Below, piece by piece: positions 22,401 to 35,266 of a stretch of DNA of 64,000 nucleotides. Within the stretch, counting starts at the first letter, position 1, and every line of letters starts with the position of its first letter. The stretch is from Micrasema longulum (taxonomy: Eukaryota > Arthropoda > Insecta > Trichoptera > Brachycentridae): contig JAGVSM010000443.1 in NCBI GenBank assembly GCA_022494885.1, positions 1 to 64,000 on the forward strand, given 5' to 3'. Under the pieces are notes generated by a model. The model did not search any database. It saw nothing but the letters and a program-made list of their open reading frames with translations, and was not told where the DNA came from. The position numbers and the translations under genes were made by a program.

Positions 22401-22544
22401 TTAAAGGTCCACTTATTAGAGTCGTCGCTTTATCCACATCTAGTCATACGCACATTCTCGACATGACTGTATTTATTTTATAAATGTTACCATCATGCCA
22501 AGCTTTTCTCTGTCTTTTTCCACCTACATTCCTTATTCGCACTC

Positions 22545-22640
22545 GCCACATCATCATCATTCCCTTTCCGCACCTAATGGTGCATAGGACACTGCATTGG
22601 CACACCAATCACAGCGTATATTGATCATTTTTGTTACACG
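22545..22640 (-). mobile_element. SINE-A body fragment
   Basis: 'cgcacctaatggtgcatagg', 'cacaccaatcacagcgtata' and a CATCAT run are the 3' body of SINE-A. The tRNA half is replaced after 'gatcagtcttac' by unrelated sequence containing 'cccgtctcttcgtcgggac'. That block also occurs near 62050 and is probably a Penelope-like end. Confidence 0.6.
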
Positions 22641-22649
22641 AAGGTAAGA

Positions 22650-24290
22650 GGATCAGTCTTACCCGTCTCTTCGTCGGGACGCTCACTACATCAACATGCA
22701 AATACTTAAACGCAATTTCACTTTTGCTATCACCGTAGTATACAAAATATTTACGAAAAAATAAATTCATTAAATGCAGAGTTAAAGCAGATGCCAACAC
22801 CACCATGTCCGACCATGCCCTAAAATTAGGTCAGTAATATTCAGCTATATGTTTGTAGTGGTGGGGATTAGGGAGGAGTGGAGCTAAGGGGTTGAACGTT
22901 ACGTGTCCTTTTTGTCCATTTTACTACTTAAAAGATTAGGTCACTTTGGTGATGCAGATCAACTGATTCTTATCCTCTCGGTGACAGGGTCTTGTCCACC
23001 TCTATTTAACATGCGCGGTCTGCCCATCGATTGAATGGAATCAACGCTTCGCTAAAAATTTTGACTTAACAATCAGTACCAAATCAGTACGTCATATATT
23101 ACTTCATTTTCATGTTGGCTTTAGCTGTCATTTCCTCTGAGAGACACGATTTTGACGGCTATTCCGGATGTAACCGCGAACAAGTTAATCGCAATTCAGT
23201 AGCACAAACTTCTTTAAAACTTCACCAGCCCGACGATGTCGTAAGAGCGATGATGCCAGTTTCTGGTCCATAAAAATTAGTGGTCAAATAAAGCGTCAAC
23301 CTATCTTCGGGTGAAATAAAAAAGAATACTGCTTTAAAAAAACTTCACCAAAATGTCAACAGATGTCACCTGCAAAAAAGTGTCAAATAATGTGAAGGTT
23401 CCTGCTTTAACTAGATATTCACCGAAACATCTTTTTACATGGTTTTGAAATATCACTGCATAATTTATTTATTTTTTAAATTTGAACATTAATTTAACAA
23501 TAATAAGGCCAATGATCACAAAGAAAACAGTCACAATAATCCAATCTCAGAGTAAAAAGGCCCCACCGCTGTAGAAACATTTTTGCTCTATTTCACAGAA
23601 CAAAAGCGTTGCAAATTTTTGGTTTGCAATTCTCGACCTGAGTACCTACAGCCCATTGTTTTGCTGTAAACTATTGCTAACTTCGTGATGGATAATTCTA
23701 GAGTGATTTTTGTCCGCATGGACGGCTCTACAACTGTGGCGCCTTTTTACTCCGAGATAAAAAAACGTGTTTTTAGTGGGTAACACAAATTCTAAATTTA
23801 AAGTTACCTAGTTGTATTAATTACCCCACGATATTATACTTATTATGTAAAAGAGCGATGTAGGGCATTCAATAACGCGTTGTTAAATTAATGTTCAAAA
23901 ATATTTTCTGTTTAGTTTTTGGACCATATTATTTCGAAAACTTATAAAAAAAATAATGTAAAATGAAGTTCACTGATGCGTGTTCATCGAATAAAATAAT
24001 GTTATGTTTTTGTCATATTCAATTTACATTTTTTGTTGCGTTCACTGTATTGAATGAAAAATACAGTATTTTTTAAATCAATTTCGTTATTATGTTTTGT
24101 TAACTGCTACATATTATGTATTTTGTTATAATTTAGCATGTCGCCCGCCTCTTGTAATCGGACCATAAACTTTTTGAGTTGTACATAAATAATTATAAAA
24201 CTAAACACACTTAATGTTTATATAAGTTGAGAATATTATAGAATTATAAATATATAATAAAAAGCCTTGTTTTATTTGTGCAGATGTGCT
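22650..24290. other. Intergenic, nothing recognised
   Basis: It is AT-rich without an open frame of note. No family was recognised in this 1.6 kb. Confidence 0.4.
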
Positions 24291-24296
24291 GTATCA

Positions 24297-24370
24297 ACAG
24301 TAAAATGGCTAAAGCTTTGGTTTCCTAAGAAACTGGTGCTGGGTGGCTGTCGCTTACTACGAGATGTTTA
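24297..24370. mobile_element. Foldback type II half copy
   Basis: 'taaagctttggtttcctaag' corresponds to one end of the palindrome at 7476-7720. The opposite arm is not seen. Confidence 0.45.
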
Positions 24371-24469
24371 ACCTTTCCCTTACAGTCCTAAAAACACCCG
24401 CGCGCTACGGTGATGTGTAGTCGCTACACATTGAAAAATAAGAAATTTAAAAAGGGAAATATGGAATAT

Positions 24470-25000
24470 TGGACAAACCGGACTTGTGGAGAAATGGAAT
24501 GGCCTTCCCGAGAAAGCAATGTATATATAGTTGGATAATTTATAAAGCGCCATTTTTGTGAAAATCACCTCAAGGGCGCTGTACAATTAATAAATATCCC
24601 AGTACGTCTTGCAGCTACAGAGCGCATGGACGGTTGGGATTCTAGTTTCTCGTTTTCAATTAAGATCAATCAAAAATTATAATAGATAGGAGCTAGATTA
24701 CAGGACGTCTTGCAGCTATAGAGCGCATAGACAGTTAGAAATTTAGCCCCCATTTACACATTTTAAAAATTGACAAATAAATTTAGTGTATTACAAAATA
24801 ATAATAATAATAATATGAATAGTAAAAGGGAGTAAGATTACAACACGCCTTGCTGCTACTAAGCGCATAGACGATTGGAATTCTAGACCCCGTTTACAAA
24901 ATTAAGGTATTTTAAAGTTGATATATTAAAGCTAGATAACCAATCATCGTGCAGCTACAAAGCGCATGGATGAGAGGAATTCCAGCAAAGTTAAAACAAT
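24470..25000 (-). repeat. Partial third copy of the Tom40-exon-5 repeat
   Basis: 'aagcgccatttttgtgaaaa' and 'acctcaagggcgctgtacaa' are followed by four diverged units containing 'cagctacagagcgcatgga'. It is the same structure as 17615-18100. A LINE C-terminal tag ('gtggagaaatggaatggcct') precedes it. Confidence 0.65.
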
Positions 25001-25429
25001 ATCAATAAATGTCAGTTCACTTTTAGTAGCACTGTTGCAATTTTTTAATTATGGGTGTAGTGTTCTAAATAGCAAAATTTAGGTACTTTCGTGTCAAAAA
25101 CTGATGCATTCTTAAACGGTTTTAAAGGATTCATATAAAATTTTATGATTTTAAGGTTACAGACGCACTATTTTTGTAAGTTTCCATTGTTCACTATTTG
25201 TCACATATTTTGTTAAGAATAAAGTATAAAACAATGCTATTAAATAAATAGTCTTCTTTTTTCCACTGTTTGTTGAAACATGACTACACTACTACACACT
25301 AATGATTTATAAACATTAACTCATTGTTTTCTAACATATAACAACTTATTTTCAGATTGATTATAAGATTATAAGCTACGGTTGGGGAGGAACTATATTT
25401 CACGCCCAGCCCGTACGGTGGCTGAGCGC

Positions 25430-25515
25430 GAATAATAACCACGTACACTTGATATACACGCATCAGCTTAATAATTGCTAGTGTATTATTAATAATAATA
25501 ATAATAATTTGCACA
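25430..25515 (+). mobile_element. LINE 3' end with (TAA)n tail
   Basis: 'cttgatatacacgcatcagc' and 'gctagtgtattattaataat' match in reverse the two tandem tails at 43485-43610. A (TAA)n tail follows. Confidence 0.5.
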
Positions 25516-27500
25516 ATTTTTTTTAATATCTTCATCGGTAACATCGTAATTGAACATGTTTAGCAAAAAAAAATATTTGTATATTCTATTTTTCACACAG
25601 AAAATTAATTTTACTTGGTAGATAAAATTTACGATATCTGTTAACTTACCGTGGTAATCAGGGCCCTGGACTGGCATCTGGGGCATGAGCAAGCACCTAA
25701 CCTCCATGTGACGATATACGCAAGGCCGCTGTTATTACTCCGAGGAAAGGGGGACTCGTGTACAAGTGTCAAATAAAAAAACTGTGATATTTTTATGTTC
25801 TTTTATTTAGAATCAAGAAACCCATACAATGGAAGATTCTCTCTAGGATGGTAAAATTACTAAAGAAAACCAATAAATTCTATAAAAAGAAACAAGCATT
25901 TGACTTAAAGTATATCTTGGTTCAGTTAGTTCATAATTTATACATACATTTCGTGCAAAAACAACAATAATTATATTAGAATATCAGTTCCAAATAAATA
26001 ATAGTAAAATGTCAAGCCATTAGTTCAAGATCACAAAATAATGTTCAAATTTAGTAATGGCACTGCAGTTTAGGAATATAAAAATATATTTACAACAAAA
26101 ACATGATTTTTATTTTATCGGGTGCTGACGTAAGCCGTGTCCGTTCTTTCCGAATGAAGAGACCAAGAGAACGCAACAAAAAATTAATGATTGATAAAAA
26201 GTCAATATTTCCATCTTCGGTGTACACTGCGCAAATATTGCGAGCAGCAGGCAGCTTTATTCCTCGACTGAACGAACAGGAAGGATGTGTCTAAAATAAT
26301 ACATGTAACGTAAAAGCAAACACCATATCCATAGAATCAAGAATAGTCCAGAAGCATACGCGCATCAAACAGGTGACTAAACTACTCTTAAAAAAGTAGC
26401 TTTACGTTTCGACTCATTAGTTTCTTTGTAGGCATCGCTCAGTACGCAACTCCCGATTTGAATTCAACTGTGTAAGTAGCAAATGCATTACTTAAAAATT
26501 GAATTATTTTTCCATCTGTCAGATTGTCAAAGAAAACAAAATGGACATTTTGTTAGTCTTGCCAGGGTAGTCAAATTGTTTACGCTACTTTGCTCATATG
26601 AGAACTAATGAAAATTGGACCTCTCGGATTAAACAACGCCGTGGTGAACATTTGACCGACATTATCTTTAAAACATCAAATATTATTTAACATGACAAAA
26701 AAATAATAATTTTATGCAAAATAAAATTTGTTTTATTTTTTAAGTTCAAAGTTCATTAATTCAATTACTCTTATTAAACGACCCTTTACTTATCTACTCT
26801 GTTGTGTTAATCAAAGTTAAAAAATTTTAGAGAAATTAACAAATTGCTTTTTTAAATTTTTTTTTTTTATCTTACATTTGTGTGATGATTATATTTTTCG
26901 CGATCTGGCAACGTTACGCGGCGACTTCACGCATGCGCGCGGCGTAAGTGGGGTTTTTTTGACACAGTTCGATGTATTCAAATATGACTCAACGCTCCTT
27001 CTGGACTATTCTTAATTCTATGACCATATCTAGATAGATCAACTAGTTGAGTAAAAATTTTTCTTTCGAATTAGGTATAGCCTTTACCATTTCATTTTAC
27101 TTTTGATGCTCATTTTTAAATTTGGAAAAAAAACAGACACAACTTAAGTTAACGCCTCATAAAAATAATTAGCAAATAGCCAGTGTCTTAAAAAAATAAA
27201 CATTGATACTTATTAAATAATATGATTATTATTTGCATTCGTAATGCAATATTTTTTTGCTGTAGATTTTCTCAATCTAGATTTAAAGAGTCCTTTTTAT
27301 TTTGGAAGTAAAATTTAGTCAATTTCACCAAACGCAAATAGACCAATCAGCAATGGATGAGTAAAGGTATGATTACATCATTGTGGTGTGACGGTGAGAG
27401 TTCTTATTATTACGGTGTGTTGAGGCTCTTCTGTCATTTTTACTGATTATTCTCTAAGCCGACTTCGGCCGGCTCTCGGAGGATCTCACGGTTTTGTATT
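25516..27500. other. Intergenic, nothing recognised
   Basis: No family or exon was recognised. The 63-codon open stretch at 26103-26294 has no familiar motif and is not called. Confidence 0.4.
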
Positions 27501-27517
27501 TGATCCGACATTATTAG

Positions 27518-27682
27518 ATGACCGGGGAGGAAGAGGCGATTTTGGATACACCCTATAACGAGACGAGAGAAAAGGCTGGTGAATTTCACTGTCTTGTCAA
27601 GGAGTTAGACACTGATAATGAAAGATGTCATATCGTCGGTAATACCGCGAAACCTGTTTCTTTTTACATAATGTATTGCTAG
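27518..27682 (+). CDS. Small ORF / candidate first exon, unknown
   Basis: From ATG 27518 an open frame of 54 codons begins MTGEEEAILDTPYNETREKA and is acidic and hydrophilic. A good donor-like site G|GTAATA lies at about 27639, before a tail that looks less protein-like. The preceding 100 bp is GC-richer than the surroundings ('gccgacttcggccggctctc'). It was not recognised. It may be a first coding exon of an unassembled gene, a pseudogene or chance. Confidence 0.2.
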   Translation: MTGEEEAILDTPYNETREKAGEFHCLVKELDTDNERCHIVGNTAKPVSFYIMYC

Positions 27683-27689
27683 TTTTTAC

Positions 27690-29030
27690 TCTAATTAATG
27701 ATAGTTTTTTCGACACTAAGCGGTACTTTTGTTGATTAAAAATTAACAGAACACTTTTGAAAATCCTCTGCCAAAAAATTCAATTGAGAGTTAGGCAGTA
27801 TTGCAGTTAGCACCGACAATACATATTTTAAACTTAGTCAAATTCAGTTTCAAGATTTGAAAATGACATTAAAAAACGAATACTTTACAACTATAGATCT
27901 CACGTGCTCAATCAGTTAGTCTATCGTGACTACACATTAAAAGCAAATGTTAAGGCGAGACTTTTCTAGAAACTTGTATTGTTGTAGGCAGTGGCGTGCA
28001 TTCCATATAGGCACACAAGCAGTGCCTACCCTACTAAAATTTAATTAAAACAGTAAAAAAATAATATAAATAATCAAGTTACTATTTGTAAAATTTAAAA
28101 AATGCGCCAGATATAATTATGTTAAGTGCTGTGTCGTATCGATTGTGCGGCGCCATCGGCCAGGGTCGGCTAAGACATAAACTACAAATGCTTATTTTGT
28201 TCATATTGCAGCTGTTGTTTATATGAACAAAACGTGTGTGTGGGTTTTTTTTCAGTTGTAATTACGCGTGTATGGGTAACTTCGTAGGCAGTGCTTGTCA
28301 TGAACTGTGCTGCATTGTTTTGCGAAGAAAAAATGAATACGTTACTGACATCTAGCGTTTTTTCAATTATTATTTAATAAAAGACGGTCAAATATCATAT
28401 GTCAAATAAATAACCTCAAACGCCTCAAATCAATTTCTTTCATACAATCGAGAATACGGTCCACGTTTATTTTGTTAATAAAAAATTGAAATGGAGTTCT
28501 GTGTAACATTTTAAGAAACAACGCGTTTTCTCGGTTATCTTTTATGGACAAAAAACTAATCTGACGAGTGAAGGAAACCGTTTGGTAAGATTTATTACTT
28601 ATATTATATAAAACATACTTTTTTTCTACTGCCTAACCTGGTTAAAAACTCTGTGCACGTGGCTGGTTGTAGGGTATTGTGAAGCGCCATAATTTCTCTC
28701 CATCACTCTGGCGCAGACTTGAATCGTTGGAGTAATATAATTCCGTCCGTATAAAAAAAAATATAGAAAGTGATATGCATCAGATAATGCCACAACATGA
28801 CACAATAATGTATTCCTTCCTTTGCTCAAACTTCAAGCTGAATAAATAAATAATTTAAATTATTTTTTGTTTAATTTAATCTCAGATTACATTGCAAATG
28901 TCCAATGTGACTAATATGTATCACTTTCAAAATAATGAGCTCATATTTATACAAAAATGTGCTTTATAATTTAAAACAATTCCTTTCAAAATCAGTGTAA
29001 CCGTATTCACAATTCAAGCTTCAATGTGAA
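27690..29030. other. Intergenic, nothing recognised
   Basis: No coding or repeat family was identified with confidence. Confidence 0.35.
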
Positions 29031-29039
29031 AAACACACA

Positions 29040-29300
29040 ACATTTTATAATTTGTATTTGAAGCACTAATTTTTTGGTTATTCATTATAATAAAATAAAT
29101 ATAAAACCACATTGTTTATAACCACTTATGTATTTAGTAGTCACTGTAAAAATAAAATAGGATAGAATTCATCAGTTAATAATAGCTTGATGAAGAAGCT
29201 TTGAAACCGGTCGGTAGAAAAAATAAGTGGTTAAAAACAAAGTTGTTTCATTTTTATTTTATTTTACACGACATTTTGTGGCACTTAAATGCCATTTTTC
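29040..29300. mobile_element. Penelope-like terminal fragment
   Basis: 'aagctttgaaaccggtcggt' followed by 'gttaaaaacaaagttg' repeats the block at 20820-20900. Both are flanked by 'tttattttattttaca'-like sequence. Confidence 0.4.
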
Positions 29301-29699
29301 ACTAAGATGGGCTATTCACTCACCACAGATGTCAAAACGTTTAAAATCCTATATAAACACTGTAAAATGTATTATAATTGTAATATGACAAAATGAGGTA
29401 TACCTTTGTGGCAAAAAATTACATGATTTAAGCCGGTTAGTAAAAATAGGCCAGATGTCGACTGAAATATCATTGACAAGTAGGTTAAAATCTCGGATGC
29501 AATTTATAAAATTTAACACATTCTAATTTTGATTCAATTTTTAGTTCAGATTCCACAAAAATTGATGGATTCTCATATGAATTTATTCAATTTCTGATTT
29601 AGGATCTGCGCGAGCATGCGGTGTGTGTAACACATATTTATAGCTACAAGATTTTTTCCACAATATGTTAAATATGTCCAAAGGTTTGAAGACAAGACT

Positions 29700-29790
29700 G
29701 GATTCCAAACTAACAAGTCCTGTAAATGCCTAGACTTCCATATCCCTTCCCTAGACTGTTCTCCATTACTGTTGTAACATGTTAATCTTA
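29700..29790 (+). repeat. Dispersed repeat R1, partial copy
   Basis: 'cctgtaaatgcctagacttc' followed by 'ctgttgtaacatgttaat' matches the 3' part of R1 at 225-300 and 2530-2600. Confidence 0.5.
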
Positions 29791-30419
29791 ATAGATTATG
29801 AATTTGAAATAGAAAAGTTATTTTGTTAAGTGTTAAGCGAGTGATATTCAGCCTTGTCTATAAACATTTGGACACGATTTCTTGTTTAAAATATAAATAG
29901 TTTATTGCCGATTATGTTTAAAATTGAAGACTAAAAAGATGGTGCATTGTGTTGACTTACAGTAATATTTTAAGATTGTAGTACATATTATAAAATATAT
30001 CTTAAAATGACAATATAAAATTACATTTTAAAAATAGTAAACGCTTTACAAAATGCTATAAACTAACCTACATTTATACAAAAGCTAAGTCTAGATTTAT
30101 AATACATACATTAGCTACCATTATTCTCAATTCACAGTTTAAAAATATAGTAAAATACTTCTGGGGAGGTGAAAACAAACGAAAATGGAAATAAACTTTA
30201 GAAAATTTTACAAGTGTAATAAAAATATGGTGAATTAATTTTTATAGCAGCAACTGCTGACTTCGTGGCTTCGTTTGAAGTAAAAAGTCCAATAGCCCGA
30301 TCCATCGAGATAGTGAGTGTCAAGTTTGAACAAGTTGAGACTCATCAGCCGGCTTCCAGAGCCAGAAGAGTGAGGTCGTGTTTATCGTGGATTTTGAACA
30401 ACGCGTTGTTAACGCGTTA

Positions 30420-30955
30420 ACATTTAATTTTGATTTAAGTTGCAAAAAGTGCCAAAAAAGCTTGGGCACTGTTAAAATCAGTCTATGGCGATAATGTGGC
30501 GACTCTGAAGACTGTTTACAAGTGTTATGAGCTTTTTAAAAGCCGAAATAAGTCATTTGAAGACGAGCGACGGTCGGGACGTCCATTAACCTCAAAAAGT
30601 GACAAAAATGATTTGTTTAAACAGACAATTAACTATTCGAGAACTTATTGATAAACTGAACATCTCGTACAGGTCCTTACAAAGCATTTTAACCGATAAT
30701 TTGCAAATGAGATCCTGTTTTTGATTTGCGAGCTTTTGTCCCAAAAATATCCTGTGCACATCCACCTTACTATCTGGATTTAGCACCATGTGACTTCTGG
30801 CTCTATCCAAAAATAAAAACCGCACTAAAAGGAAAAGATTTTGATACCATTGCTGACATTGCGAGGGCCACGGCCACGATGGAACAGCTAACGGCCCTTC
30901 TGAAAGAAGCTGTCCAGAAATGCTTCCAATCGTGGAAACAACAAGGAGATTAATT
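30420..30955 (+). pseudogene. Mariner-like transposase pseudogene
   Basis: The N-terminal part reads 'KKAWALLKSVYGDNVA', then 'TLKTVYKCYELFKSR' and 'FEDERRSGRPLTSK'. This is the helix-turn-helix and linker of a mariner transposase. After frameshifts and stops and an internal deletion, the C-terminal third is open at 30726-30953 with 'YYLDLAPCDFWLYPKIK', the mariner motif around the last catalytic Asp. The central catalytic region is missing. Terminal inverted repeats were not delimited. Confidence 0.8.
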
Positions 30956-30959
30956 CAAA

Positions 30960-31690
30960 TTTGATGTAAGCTTATTATTTTGTTCGTAATAAAATTATTC
31001 AACATATTTTTTGACCAGAGGGGTTTATACATCTACATGTACATTGAACATTGTGGTAGAACATAATATAATATATTGTATTTTCCTTTAACAAAATTAG
31101 CTCTTTGAAAAAACCTTTTCATATTTTTTTTACTCAGAGAAAGATTAAAACATAATTTTTAACACATTTCATAAAGCGAGGTTAAATTTTGCGCATTTGC
31201 AAGGTTAACTTTTCTCATTTCTTTGGGTTGGGTTAAGTAAGTGCATTTCTTTAGGTTGTGTTAGGTTAGGTTAGATTTTACAAGTAGCTATGCTAATTTC
31301 ACTCCAATACAACGCTGTAGAGTCAGAATTTTACAAAACAGGTTTCATTAATGATATTTTTTTTGTATATTTCTGCACACATTAATTTTCAAGCACCGAA
31401 TGTCACAACTTCATCAACGTGATTTTAATTACTTGTTTTCAAGACAAATATTGGTCACCACTCCCCTTTACCGAGAATCCGACGCGCACACTGGCCTGAC
31501 CCCAACATATGGAGGGATCCGATGTTTAAGGAATCTAGACTCGTAAAAACAAATGATTAGGAAATAAATAGGACATTTGAAACATCAACAGTCCCAATAA
31601 AAGTATTAAAAGTGTGAATTTGTATTTTTCTACGGCATTTTTATATTCTATCATCCGCTACGTACTGATTTGTACCTTCCCGAGGCTCAT
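30960..31690. other. Intergenic, nothing recognised
   Basis: A few TTAGGTTAGG-like words at about 31255-31275 are too short to be a telomeric array. No gene was seen. Confidence 0.35.
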
Positions 31691-31699
31691 ATACATTTA

Positions 31700-31950
31700 T
31701 AATGAATGAGAAACTACAGACTTAAAGGAAATTGGATACAAAAATGTTTACTGAAGCGTGGTAAAAATAAGAGCATTAAAAAAGTTTCTTAATATGTACA
31801 AAAAACTAATCAAAATAAAAACAAACTATATTAAACGACGTCACTAGTTCATATGAATCAACCAATGATAAGAGTTGTGGAAGATTTCCGGTTTACTTAC
31901 CGTCAACGGACCAATCGGCAGAACTGGGATTCTGTGCTAAGATTATCGGT
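31700..31950 (+). repeat. MITE-like repeat R2, copy 2
   Basis: 'gacgtcactagttcatatga' and 'gttgtggaagatttccggtt' are collinear with 17390-17450. Confidence 0.5.
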
Positions 31951-32619
31951 ATTCCTCGGTTATGCATTTACGTATTGGTTACATGTGTCGCATGCTACGG
32001 AATATGAAGTAAAAATATAAATAAGAATATAAAATTGTCTCACCACACTCTTTACGTCTCACTCTCGATACTGCAGGTATATTCAGGAGCAAGAGACAAT
32101 TTCTTTTTTTTTTAAATAACAAATTCACACTTATATTTCTTTGTTGGAACGATTGACAATATTTTTTCAATCATTACGGGAGCTGGTGGGCATTTGAAAA
32201 GCTAAATAAATTAACATAACAGAAATCAATACATATTCGATACAATATATTGTTCGACACAACTTAAAGGATAATTTTATCATTACAAAACATGGAAATT
32301 TTCATTTAATATTTTACAGTTCTACGGTATGAAAAATATATACTGTATAATCAATAAACAATGTTGCTCTCGTCAATATGATGAATTACTAATTAAGTTA
32401 GAATATAGGTCACACTTAGAGTTAATTATTGGCTCACTAAAAAGATATCTTTAGTTGAGCAAAACTTTCCTATCATTAGTGAATAATACTTTTCGTTGGG
32501 AAGCTGTAAATTTTATAATATTTCGAATCAATTAAAACAAAAGGAAAACTGTATTATATAAGTTTTTATAAATCAAATACATTTGTAAATTTGCAGTTCT
32601 CATTGAAACATCGGAAATA

Positions 32620-32955
32620 AAAGACGAGCGATGCTTAGATTCACAAATTTGGAATAACCTAAGCTATGGTTTCCTAAGAAAACAGTGCTGTCATCTAACA
32701 AGACCGGCGTAACAAGACGACCGCCTCAACGATGACCAGGGATGACGACTTAAAGAGAGAAAAAACATTCAAAACTGTTGTACCGCTATGACAGTCTTCC
32801 TGAAAATGACGTCACCGCTGTTTGACATTCTGCCCTCTAGGAAACTTGCAGGCGTTTTAATTACACCATTCACCGCTAGACGACAGCACCGCTCTCTTAG
32901 GAAGCCATATCTTCACCGATTTCATCGCTTTCGCCACATCTTCGAGACTGGTATC
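32620..32955. mobile_element. Foldback type II inserted into a Penelope-like block
   Basis: 32656-32912 has inverted ends 'taagctatggtttcctaaga' and 'tcttaggaagccata', a relative of the 7476-7720 palindrome. It is flanked by 'ttcacaaatttggaataacc' and 'tttcatcgctttcgccac'. These two pieces are contiguous at 18421-18495, so the foldback element jumped into that repeat. Confidence 0.65.
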
Positions 32956-33082
32956 TTCATTATAAAATTAAATCTATTTTTACTAAATCAGGAAGGACCA
33001 ATAATTCAATATTATATAATAGTCATTGAAGGACCTTTTATAAAATGTTTTCAGGTAAGTGAAGAGTTAATTGAATTAACAC

Positions 33083-33825
33083 GAGGGCAATCCGAAAACT
33101 AAGAGACCTTTTTTTTGGCGACATATATGGTTGTTGCTACACTCTTGCGAGTAGCACTTCTTCCACTCTCAAAAAAGTTTGCGCTCCCAAGTGCGAAGCT
33201 CGCGCAGTTATTTGATTTTTTACAGCAAAAGACATTAACCCGGTTGAAACTCATCGCCAATTGAAATTCCCGACGAGACACTCGCGAAGGTTGAGAGAAC
33301 CATGCGTAAAGATCGGAGGATCACTCTGAATGCTGTCTGCATTTTGGTTCCTAAAGCTTCCCGAAGCACCATCCTCAGGATTTTAATGGAAAAGTTGCAA
33401 TATCGGAAGGAGTGTGCAGATGGGTACCACGACAACGCCCGCCCAGACGTCGCCCGTCTAACCGTCGGTCTCCTGCGAATCTTTGGACAGAACGTCATCA
33501 CCCACCCGCCAGATAGTCCGGACTTGGCGCCGAGCGACTACCACCTGTCCCCTTAGTCGAAGGAATACTTGTCTGGACAGCGGTTCTGCTCTGACAAGGT
33601 GGAAGATGAGGTTCGATGCTTCCCGACGGACATGGAGGCGAGCCGGTATGACATGGGCATTGTAAAACTATCGCATCGTGTACAAAACTGCATCGATTGA
33701 AATTCCGAATATGTAGAAAAATAAAGTAGTCTTCAACCATTAAAATGGTGTAAGTAATACAGAAAATAAATGCTTTTTGTATATCTAAAAATACAGGAGA
33801 CCTTTTGTTTTGGGATTGCCCATAA
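33083..33825 (+). mobile_element. Internally deleted mariner-type element
   Basis: The ends 'gagggcaatccgaaaac' and 'gttttgggattgccc' are inverted partners. Inside, 33302-33556 encodes a transposase fragment with 'HDNARPDVA' and 'HPPDSPDLAPSDYHL', the mariner signatures around the second and third catalytic Asp. They are fused with much of the N-terminus missing, and stops follow. The element is a non-autonomous derivative. Confidence 0.8.
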
Positions 33826-34619
33826 ATGGATTTTGTAAAAAGAAAATCTTTTTTTTAGTATGAGTAAACTTATTAGAGGATTATCATATATATATTGTAT
33901 TTACATGAATACGTAATTATACTTAAAAAATTGCTTTCAAAATGCTTCATTCAATATACCTACATAGTTATAACATATTCGTTGTTTAATTAAAATAAAT
34001 CAATATTTTTTTATTGTACTTATTATAAAATAATATTTATTTAGCTACCATTACGATGGTAATTTGTATCAACTTAGCTTAAAAATAAAATAATAAATTA
34101 TATTTAAATCCATTGAAAATGCGAGACTCTTACTAAAATGACACTAAATAATTATGCAGTGCATTTGGCATCTAGCTCGCACCCAAACATGTAGATATTC
34201 ATCGTAGAGTGAGATACCAGATTCGAAATGTTTGAAGCAATTCTATTTGAAAATATTTAGAACATGAGCGGCCATTTTGTTTGAATTCGTTGTGTGATTG
34301 GTCAAGAATTCAAAGAATAAATATTGCCAACCTGATAAGTGTCGAATCTATTTTTATTTCCATAGATAAAAGAAATTATATAAAGTATGCATTATGTAGC
34401 CTAATATGTGCATAAGTTGAAACCTCAAAAATTTACAACAGGCAGCTGACCACTGTGAAATGGAGGACAGTGCTCCAGCACACAATGGCCGCCTTTCGCA
34501 AAGCTGGGTTTTGATTGGTTGAATGTCTCCCATATTCAACCGATCTAGCCCAGACTACAAACTATAGAGAAATATTACGCTTTTTTTTTTTTTTAAGTAA
34601 TAAGGGTCTATGAAATACA

Positions 34620-34866
34620 ACATCATTCCCTTTCCGCACCTAATGGTGCATAGGGCACTGCATTGGTACACCAATTGCAGTGTATCTTGATAATTTTGTT
34701 ACATGAAGGTAAGATGATCAGCCTCATGCTTCAGGTATCAGTCCAGGGACTATGAAAAAACACCCTTTTAAATAAATATTTCATATCAACCATGTCGGGA
34801 ATCGAACCTGAGACCTCTTGCACGACAGGCAAACGCGCTGGCCATTACACCACAAGGCCAACAATA
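34620..34866 (-). mobile_element. SINE-A, copy inside foldback IV
   Basis: Full layout on the minus strand: tRNA-like head at about 34790-34865 (anticodon-loop region 'CTGTCGT'), body with 'gatcatcttaccttcatgta', and a CATCAT-type end. The head differs from the other copies at the anticodon loop. Confidence 0.75.
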
Positions 34867-35129
34867 AATACTGTTGAGTAAGATCTTTTTTTTTTCCTAC
34901 TTATTAGTAGCAAAAAATATTTTTTCTAATTTATAATTATGAATTCCCTCGAAAACGGTTATTGCATTGGCCACACCCCTAATACGCCACGATTCATGTT
35001 TATTTTGAACTTTGAGTCTGATAAAAATTTTATAGAACATTTTCACAAATCTTGATGTTACATTTATCAATGCCGAACATGTGGCATTTTTCTAGGGACA
35101 TATTTTTTATAAATTTCTTTTCGTTTCAG

Positions 35130-35266
35130 AGACTATGAAATATTCTAGTGAGAAAAACACCATTTTAAAATAAATATTTTATATCAACGATGACGGAAAT
35201 CGAACCCGAGACCTCTGGCATGGAAGGCAAACACGCTGACTATTACTCCACGAGGCCGACAATGTT
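35130..35266 (-). mobile_element. SINE-A, 3'-truncated copy inside foldback IV
   Basis: The tRNA-like head is at 35190-35264, plus 'gagactatgaaatattctag'. The rest of the body is absent. Confidence 0.65.
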
